Shown piece after piece: positions 56,078 through 64,000 of a stretch of 64,000 bases of DNA. A program made the translations under genes and the position numbers. The notes beneath the pieces were generated by a model. The model saw nothing but the letters and a program-made list of their open reading frames with translations. It had not been told where the DNA came from and searched no databases. Source of the stretch: Warburgia ugandensis (Eukaryota > Streptophyta > Magnoliopsida > Canellales > Canellaceae); contig CP141126.1 in assembly GCA_035236585.1 (NCBI GenBank), forward strand, positions 71,215,414 through 71,279,413, written 5' to 3'. Numbering within the stretch: the stretch's first letter is position 1; the number at the start of each line of letters is the position of its first letter.

Positions 56078-58215
56078 TGTTAAGGGTCCATTATTGTATA
56101 AATTACTCTCATTTAGCATGAATTTCATATATTTTTAGGACATTATTTAGAAATTTATATAAATAATATATCATTTAAAATGTTTACAATCTAGCCATAA
56201 TTTGGTAAATTTTTAGATAAATGATTATATGAAGTAAGTGTGTGTATAGCACTAATTTGGTTGTTTTCTTTGTTTTGTAGGTGGTTGATCACGATCCAAG
56301 TGCTTAGATGAAGCATATCAATATCCTAGATCTTTGATCAAGATTAGATTGAAATTGATAGCTTAGATCAATCCAAATTATCTAGATTTAAATTAAGAAG
56401 CAAGGACTACAGTTCACACATCAAGCATTAAGTCCAAATCATGCACATAAAAGAATTGAGAATGCTAAGGGATTTGTAATGTGGTGCTGTCTATGTTAAA
56501 TGATTCAAAGTGGAAAGGATGAAGAGAGAGGAAATAGTTTCCTGGTAGGAAACTAAGTTTGATTTAGAATTCTTTAAAGAAAAGGAAAGAAAATGGAAAA
56601 GGCAATTGCTAAAAATTGAATTCAATTTGACTTTCCATTAACTATACATACCAGATAAAAGATGGAATGAAAGGAAAGGCTTAAAAATTCCAAGAAAAAT
56701 AGAGGTTGAAGAATACAAATAATGCGTAGGCTAGTGAATAAAGGTACCTTGCATATCAGTTCTTGCTTTGATGTTTGAAAAAAGTCTCTAAAATTTGGAT
56801 AGAAGACAACAGGGAAAAGAAGACCTAAGTGTTTTATTTTCAAATTTCATCCCAAATCTTATAACTTGAATTGATTAAATTTAGTTACGTATTATTGTTC
56901 ACATGAACAGTAACAATGAGTTACTTAAGTTATGCACCTTTAGATTGGTTTAATTCTTTAGTTTTTGAATGATCTAATCTTTTCATTATGTTTTTATTTG
57001 AGTTAAAAAGAGTTTCATATATTTTTTTGAAATTTAATGGTGGAATTTGTTTAATTTTATGAAATAATATTGAAATGTGTTGTTGTGCAGGTTGGTGGCA
57101 AATTGACTTATGTTTGTGATTGAATATCTTAATATCTATTATCTTGATTAAACTCTAACCATAAAGTAAACTTATTGATATTAAATTGTTCTAGGTACCA
57201 AGTTTCATTAAAAAATTCCATCACAAAGTAGGGCAAATCAGTGGCCAAAATAAGTGAAATCTTCATAGATTCAACTATTCATGAATTGTAAATAGAGATT
57301 GGATTAATCATGGATTTTTACTAGGGATAAAATGACTGCTTAGCTAGTGTCACAGGCAAGCATCAGTGCATGACCATTTTAATTATCCACTACTTTTTAA
57401 TGACACTCTCTCACTTGCAGACATAGTGATAGGTGTTGCTCTGGTATTTTAATTTGAAAAAAAAAAATATATCTGTGAATAGGATCTAATGCATGACACA
57501 TCAGAGAATATTATGGGCTATCTAAAATATAAAAAAAATATTTACAAAGTAGTTTCCTTAATTAGAAAGTTTTATTTTTAGAAATTCTTATTTATTTTTC
57601 ATAAATTCTAGAATTAATTTAAAAATCATGATAGGCCTTTTTTCCCCCCTAGGATTAAAGTAACGTTACTTTTAGTTTAGAAACACCAATTATGAAATTT
57701 TCAAAGCTATAATTGCCTTAAGAAATTAATTTTGGAAATTAAATTAGTTTGAAAAAGACGTAATTTTATCCTTAGTATAATTCTTTAATTTTGTTCTATT
57801 CCTTTAAAAAATGGGTGCTTCGATTTGATATTTCATCCATTATAGTTAGGTTTTACATAAAATGCTTAGAATTTGATGATTTATGTAGGTTTTTTAATGT
57901 TTAAAAATTTCTAAATTAATTTTTCAAAGAAATATTTTTTGAGATGGTAATTGAAGTTTCAATTCAATTCTTGAGTTATAAAAGAAGATAAATAAATGGT
58001 GGATATCATTTAAAATAAGTGATCTTTAATCAATACAATTTATGTTAGATTAAACATCCAATTGAAAAATTATCATTTTTCTTTAAGTTTGCATTTGTTT
58101 CAAGATAATTACTTTGAATCAACTTTGGTGCTTTATTTTCTCACTATATTATTTTTGTGGGTTAGACCTTGCATGATATTGCAACTGACTATTGTGCACT
58201 TGTATGTAAACTCAA
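56078..58215 (+). mobile_element. Athila/Tat-like 5' LTR
   Basis: It starts TGTTAAGGGTCCATTATTG with TTTAGCATGAA downstream, as in the other LTRs of this class. It ends after TTGCATGATATTGCAACTGA and TTGTGCACTTGTATG. A good primer-binding site follows. Confidence 0.75.
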
Positions 58216-58220
58216 ACAAG

Positions 58221-58245
58221 GTTTTTGCGCCGATGTAGGGGAGGT
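58221..58245 (+). other. Primer-binding site (Athila-type)
   Basis: GTTTTTGCGCCGATGTAGGG then GAGGT, close to TTTTTGGCGCCGTTGCCGGGGA. Confidence 0.8.
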
Positions 58246-59113
58246 GATGGTGTGGCTAAAGTACCATCAAATTAGGATTTTCCTTTTTCTTAGTTTTCCT
58301 TTTCAATGGAATTGTAGTGAGGACAACTTGTATTTGAACTTTAATCATAAATAAGAAGGCTATAATAATACAGATCAAGGGTAAAACCTTTATTTCATGG
58401 AAGTGGAGGTAATTTGAAAATGGTTTACCCTTGCACAAGCAGACTTGAATCCAGGATCCACTATAAGGTCTACCTCACTCATTTCCTTTCTCTGTTTAGG
58501 TTTTGCATATTAATTTAGTTTTGCATATTTGTTTGGTAGCTTAGTTGCATATAAATAGCACTCCTCTTTAATTGTTGCATACTTTTCTAAGTTTACATTA
58601 GTTTATTATTTCTTCTCGCATTATAGACACATTTATTTCTTTAAGGTGATTTATATGGTCGTCAAACTACCATGGAGTGTGAAAATTAATCAAAAAGGGC
58701 ATCCAACCCTATAAGATCAAGGGTGGATTTTATCACCACCACTTGGCCCACTGGGGATAATTAGCACATGTGCATAACCTACCTTCCAAATTAATTTAAA
58801 ATAAATCATGAAGGTCATCATAGGCTCGTAGGACCCTCTTGGAAGGAGGCGACCCATTACCACTCCAGTGGCCCCTGTCTAACTGATAGTGCTGGTATTT
58901 AAACAATTAGCTCTACCAAGATATTCAATAACTAAGATCCCCTACAGCTAGCTGACGAGATGATCCTTCATGGACAAATAATCCTCTCTTTGATGCAAAT
59001 GATCCTTCATGTAAAAACAAGTGGAGGATAAGTTTCATCAATTTATACACTACACGAGAAGAAAATTGCTCAATTAGAAGCCCAATTAGAAAAGACACAC
59101 AATCCATGCCTAA
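58246..59113 (+). mobile_element. Non-coding leader of the Athila/Tat-like element
   Basis: It carries the same ordered blocks as the leader at 43740-44118 plus 47074-47330: TATAATAATACAGATCAAGG, GATCAAGGGTGGATTTTATC, and TAGGACCCTCTTGGAAGGAG. No coding signal. Confidence 0.65.
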
Positions 59114-59452
59114 ATTGAAGGACATGATGTCTCAAAGGCTGTTACTATTCTTCATAGTGCTAAAATAATTGAGAAATCTAGTCCTAAAAATGTTAAAATA
59201 GTACTGAAATCTATTAGGAAAAAAGATAAATTTATTGATAAGGAAAACATCCCATCCACTAAGTCATATGATATCCTCACACTGTTTCCAAAAAGGCTGC
59301 ACCCAATTCCAACAATTGTATCTAATTATGAGAAACACCTTAGAGATATATTTGATAACTTGCCCTATAATAAAATTCAAAATTCAAAATTAGAAGATCA
59401 ATTTCTTCACCCTTCTTTTTTAGTGGCCTATGGGGCCCATTTAGTATTGTGA
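59114..59452 (+). CDS. Unidentified open frame inside the Athila/Tat-like element
   Basis: A stop-free stretch of about 111 codons without an initiating ATG at its head reads IEGHDVSKAVTILHSAKIIE and KSIRKKDKFIDKENIPSTKS. It then runs DILTLFPKRLHPIPTIVSNY to YGAHLVL, where the solo LTR supplies the terminal stop. It is rich in Lys, Ile and Ser. No family was recognised; it is neither the standard gag nor pol. It lies between the leader and the 3' internal landmark, so it may be an element-specific ORF or another captured fragment. Confidence 0.35.
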   Translation: MEGHDVSKAVTILHSAKIIEKSSPKNVKIVLKSIRKKDKFIDKENIPSTKSYDILTLFPKRLHPIPTIVSNYEKHLRDIFDNLPYNKIQNSKLEDQFLHPSFLVAYGAHLVL

Positions 59453-62016
59453 CGACCCGGGTTTTCCCATGCATTTTTAAATGCAATATCTAATTCCTAA
59501 GGTGGGATGCATCCCTATTTGAAAACCATTTTTATAAAAACAATGCAATGCAGCAAAAAATCTTTAGTTTTAAACTCATTTTCGAAAACCCCGAGTGTCA
59601 TTTGTTTCACAACAACCAAAGTAGTTTTTGAAAAACTTCAGAAATCATAAATATTTTTCCTAGGTCTATCCAGTCACAGCTCACAGCCCAACTGTAAATA
59701 AATACAAATACATGTCCAAAGGGTAGAGTGTTTACTTACATGTATAATTGTCTCCTTTTGATTTTTCTTACTACTAACATTTCCTGAGGCATCTTCTATT
59801 CGTGAATGGAGCTGTCCTGAAAAATATTAAGGATTGGGTGAGTACATACTATACTCAGTAGGAGTCTATCACTACTAGTTTTGCAATGCATGCTATGTTT
59901 AAAATCATATGCATGTTCGAACAACCATGTTCAATATCAATATTAAAAACCATTGTCGAATCAGAATACTGACGACTTAAAGAATCGCATAATCCAAGTC
60001 GAAAGTATCATATATATATATCATAAACATAATGATATGCATAAGATGCTCAACTGAATCCAACTCATGGATATCTGGTATGGTCGACCAACCTCATGTC
60101 ATGCCATATGCAATGCAAGTAAATCCTCAAACCATAGGGCCCACTATGCCCACGACCTTGCCGCCGTGTGGTCCTCGGGTACCTGAGGACACTCGGTCAT
60201 AGCCTTCATGGGGCATATGACACATTGACCCAGTGCCGTGACACCAATGGTAGTCCCCTGTACCACATGCAGTCGACGTAGGGACATGCCCTTTTTGGGT
60301 GTGGTACCCATTCCACCTAATAGTGGTAGAGGCTGGGAGGCCAACCCAGACCTCTCGGCATAATGGCCACGAGCTTATTAGCCCAAATCATATAAGATCA
60401 AACAAGCGAAAACCTCTTTTTTCAAAACCTATCCTCTTTGGGTCCCTCACAACTTCCTGGCCCTCACAACTGCCTACCCAGCATCTTTTGGGCACTCCAG
60501 TGTCTTTTGGTAACCCTCAAGGACATGCAATTTTTCAAGAACTCAATGCTCACAAATCATGCAATATATGCAATTGTTTGCAAAACATGTCTATGCATAA
60601 TGTACTTGTCATATGCATGCTGAATTCGTTTATAAGATTAAGTCATGCTAAACAAGTCATATAACTTAAACATGCATTCTCAAAACAATCATGGGTTCTT
60701 TTAAAAAGTCTAGTAGCGATAGACCACCTACCTAGTTTGTCGTCACTTAGCTCGTGTTCCTCTTGCAGATGAGTCCTAGAGTACCTTTATGACTCCTGTA
60801 TATCATTTAAACATCAAAATTGGATTTTTAGTGTTATGACGTCACAGAAAGGTCAACTTTTGTTTATGCGGGCCCTGCGCCCACAGTTCCCAGGACGCGC
60901 GTGTGCCCTAGTAGACTAGGACTTGCACCCATATGTCATGCGCGCCCGAAGGCCGCACCAGGGAGTGCGTTCCCACTCGCACATGCATGCCCAAGTAGCA
61001 TGCTTCAGCACATGTCCCAGTCAACGTCCTGCGAATGCATCTTTGACGCAGGCGGGTCGCGTCTTGGTGCCCAGGATGCCCTGCGCATCCTGGACGAGTT
61101 AAAAGCCTACCGCACGCTTGCGCACGCACGATGGTGGCCCCAGGGGACGCATCACTCCTGTGCATCATGGGGTGCATCCCGTGACAACTGGTTTTGGATG
61201 GGTTTCAGAGGAAACCCGTCTTCTCCAGTTTCCACAGCATTTCCCCAGTCGGAAAACACCCAGATCTGGCATGGATCTAGGCAGGGAAGAAGGGAAATTA
61301 AATAGGAAGGGGTGGGGGGCTTACCTGGGTGGTCTGGGAGAGTGTTCATCGCCGATGGGTGCACCTATTCTTCACTCTGAAGCTCCTACTTGCCGGAAAA
61401 CTCGAAGAAGGGAAAAGCCCACCGTTCTGGTGCGACCAGAGGAAGAAAGGGGGGAAAGAAGAGAGGAGGTGAAGAGATGTGATTGGCTGGCCTGGGATGA
61501 CTCTGGCCTAGTCAGAATTTGTAGGGAAACTAGCTTGAGATGGGTTTCCGATTTTGCCGAAAACCCCAGTCCCAAAATGGCTGAAAATTTTGGGTTTTGA
61601 AGAGAGGGGATTATGGGCTTTTTATAGCCTTGCTATGGCGGTGCTGCCAATGGCGGTGCCGCCATTGGCGGTGGGGAAAATCTCTATAAACTAGGGTTTC
61701 TGGAGAAATCTAGAGGAGGAAGATGACGGGGTGCTGTTATCAAAACGGCCCCTGCGTTTTCTATCTTTTTCGTTTTTAATTCAAATTACAAAAATGCCCC
61801 TAATCTTTAAACAGCCGTAACTTCTTCATACGAACTCCGTTTTTGGCGTTCTTTGAAGAGTTGGATTCCATTTTTTGAGTAGAATATAATGGTACCAAGT
61901 TTCATTACAAATTCCTTCATTTACTATTTTAAATAAAGTAAAATATTTAACACAGTTTATTTCCCATAGAATGTCCAATTTTTGTTAAAAATAGCGTAAA
62001 TTGCTCGGGCATTACA
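59448..62016 (-). mobile_element. Solo LTR of the chromovirus family, diverged (2.57 kb)
   Basis: It begins (plus) TGTGACGACCCGGGTTTTCC and ends GGGCATTACA, parallel to 28338-30867. Flanking bases are AGTAT / TGTAT (4 of 5 equal). A TATA box (minus TATAAAAAG, plus 61618-61626) and a CpG-rich segment (60870-61200) are present. No internal domains. ORFs of 121-160 codons in 60299-61600 on the plus strand are antisense to the LTR and have no domain. Confidence 0.85.
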
Positions 62017-63619
62017 TGTATAGCACCTAAGGAAGTTTCGAAATCTATAAGTTTTTCCTCTAAAATTTTACCATCTATAATAATCATGTTCCATTTTTTT
62101 CAGAACTTTCCTTTTCTATATCTCCTATTTTTTCATTTCTCAATGCATTTTGTCATCATCATATTTTGATAAATGTTGAGGATAACGTTTCACTTAGGCT
62201 GAGGGGTATAGCATTCTGGTGAATTCTAGTCCTTTTTTAGTTGCTTTCCTATATTATTTTAATTTTTTTTTAAAAGAATAAAAATAAGAAAATTGAGCTA
62301 TTTTGAAAAGCTTTTTGAGTTTTTAGGTCAGTTCCTATACTATGATGAGAATTGGATTTCTAAAGTATAGTCTAGCTAATTTTAGCTTACTGATGGAATT
62401 GTACATGATTAATTTATCATTTTACTCATTTTCTAAAGTATTCTAGGAAAGCTAAATTGTAGATCACATCAATACAGACAATTGTACATACGTTGTCCAC
62501 ATTAATAAGTGGTTATAACATAGAGATCCTGAACAAATTAACATTGAGACATAAAGCCTACCAGATGTAATTTTGCCACTATTTATCCAAATTGAACCTT
62601 TCATTATAGCCATTTCTTTATTAAATTTAAATTATCCTTTACCTATATTAACTTAGTATAAATTATCCATTATCTATTTTCGTAGAATGATAAGTTATGG
62701 ATGAATGAAGATATACTTTTTAGTTGCAACAAAAGTAGAAAAGTAAATATTGAAAGAGAAATGTTCTTCAAAGAGATTCAAAAGCGTCGAAAAGAAATAA
62801 AAAATGCTAAAAACATTGAAGAATGGAAAAAATGGAAAAAGAAATATTCACTTTAGTACAAAGTAAAGAAGAATTGGAACTTTAGTAGAAGGCCTCTACT
62901 TATTTTTGAAAATTTTTGAATACCCATTATACCCTTTCTTTTGTAACCTATCGTAATCCTACATTTTGTCCCACTTAAAGACATTGATTATAGGAGGAAT
63001 ATAGTCTTATTGAGGATATGAATGGACAGGATTTAAAAAGTAATATGTAATATGTATTCAAAGGTAATTACATCTTATCCTTTCTAAAGGGATCAAAAGT
63101 AAATTCCTTAGTAACTCCCCTTTTTCATGATTATATATGAGATAAATTTGCTTTTATTGACTCTGCTCACATAATTAAAAGAGATATATAATGTGAGAGT
63201 TTTATTTCTAAGTATATGTCATTAGTGACAATTAAGGTTAAAACATATTTCATATGGAGTTCAAAAGATATAGTCTACTTAGAGATAAAGATTACTACAT
63301 ATGTGGACTATACACACACACACACTCTCTGAGACATGCCCCTAATTAAAATGTATTTTAGCATATGGGTAGCATTTTAAATTTATTATTCAATTTTATT
63401 AGTATGCTATAGTTGATAGATTTATAAGGAAAAAGTAAGAGTTGACTTAAATGATTTTTGAAATTTTGTGGCTGTATTGACTACAAACCCTCACGAGGCT
63501 TAACTCATCCACTAATGGTAACTTAGGGGTTTAAGGGCTTGTTGCATATGCTAAATACAATCATGAGTACCTATGAAAATGGTAATTTGTATCACTTTTT
63601 ACAAACAAAAAAAAAATTT
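62017..63619 (+). mobile_element. 3' internal region of the Athila/Tat-like element
   Basis: The landmark AATGTTGAGGATAACGTTTC then ACTTAGGCTGAGGGGTA (62173-62208) corresponds to the ACATTGGGGACAATGTTTCA...GGTTGGGGGTG landmark of the minus-strand element at 9722-9754. 63482-63560 parallels 8160-8250 of that element. No RT or integrase is present anywhere between the 58221 primer-binding site and here. Confidence 0.55.
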
Positions 63620-64000
63620 CACATGCATGCAAGGGAAGTCTGCCACCCTCATTTTTATAAAGGCACTCTCTTTAATATGGATAAGGTTGATGTTTTGTTG
63701 AATATGACAGTGCTTGGGGTTTCATCCATAGGATTAAGAATGGATGGCTTGATTGATTTTTCTTGAACTTTTCCTATCCAAAACTCTTCTCCTCCTTGAT
63801 TCTCTCCTAGCCCACTATTATGTTCTCCAACTAATAGGATTCAAAGTGAACAACACATTTTCTTGCTAGGAGAATACATTTTTCTCCTTGAAAAAATGTT
63901 GTGGCAGCCCACCAAATAAATCTCCACCAATAGTCATTCAGGCTTCATTCTTTTGCATGGGGTGGTCTCATTAGTCTATCCTTAATTAAGTGAGTTCTCA
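63620..64000 (+). repeat. Direct repeat partner of 39846-40230
   Basis: It shares the blocks listed for 39740-40230 in the same order and runs off the window end. Confidence 0.65.

Noticed and set aside
60299..61600. Overlapping ORFs of 121-160 codons
   Set aside because: They lie inside the CpG-rich part of a solo LTR, overlap on both strands and show no domain.
1..64000. CRISPR array, rRNA, riboswitch, operon or phage region
   Set aside because: None of the needed repeats, conserved RNA cores or gene strings is present; the window is plant nuclear DNA.

Overview
The window is AT-rich nuclear DNA of a flowering plant. It shows plant-type LTR retrotransposons (Ty3/gypsy chromovirus and Athila/Tat-like), a tRNA-derived SINE of the Au type, CACTA-type transposon pieces, a plastid DNA insertion carrying part of rpl14, and fragments of plant nuclear genes. 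Nothing looks bacterial or viral in organisation. The species cannot be fixed from the sequence. No annotation was available beyond reading, so all family names rest on recognised motifs.

Layout. 1-1443 is the 3' part of an Athila/Tat-like LTR followed by CACTA-like short repeats. 1.8-3.5 kb is the only stretch that looks like a normal gene locus: an intact 157-codon minus-strand ORF (2223-2696), a near-perfect tandem duplication of 166 bp in its upstream region (2836-3167), and an Au-type SINE. 3.5-5.2 kb is unassigned. 5.2-20.3 kb is a nested block on the minus strand. An Athila/Tat-like element has LTR-like ends at 5180-8077 and 18108-20309. It has a primer-binding site at 18081-18098, a decayed gag (16863 down to 15646), and a protease split in two (14796-14575 and 10190-9895), with no reverse transcriptase or integrase. 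It is interrupted by the rpl14 plastid fragment and by a 4.2-kb LTR (10192-14415). That LTR carries pieces of at least three unrelated host genes in one orientation: RAPTOR, mitochondrial ATP synthase beta and a NIPA-type magnesium transporter.

20.7-23.0 kb is the 5' LTR and leader of a plus-strand Athila/Tat-like element. 23.1-30.9 kb is a degenerate but full-domain chromovirus on the minus strand (gag, zinc knuckles, protease, RT, RNase H, integrase, chromodomain; 2.5-kb 5' LTR; truncated 3' LTR). CACTA-type remnants flank it on both sides. 34.2-39.7 kb holds a plus-strand LTR of the same family as the 4.2-kb one, with its tRNA-Met-type primer-binding site.

40-64 kb is a succession of plus-strand Athila/Tat-like, apparently non-coding or nearly non-coding elements. 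They have LTRs at about 40625-43473, 47785-55758 and 56078-58215. Three solo LTRs nest inside them, each with a recognisable 5-bp target duplication: 44119-47073, 49253-53778 and 59448-62016. One of these carries a 118-bp inverted repeat able to fold into a long hairpin.

The window therefore reads as one small gene locus beside tens of kilobases of nested transposons. The most unusual part is the multi-gene capture inside the LTR at 10.2-14.4 kb. No CRISPR array, rRNA or convincing tRNA gene was seen.
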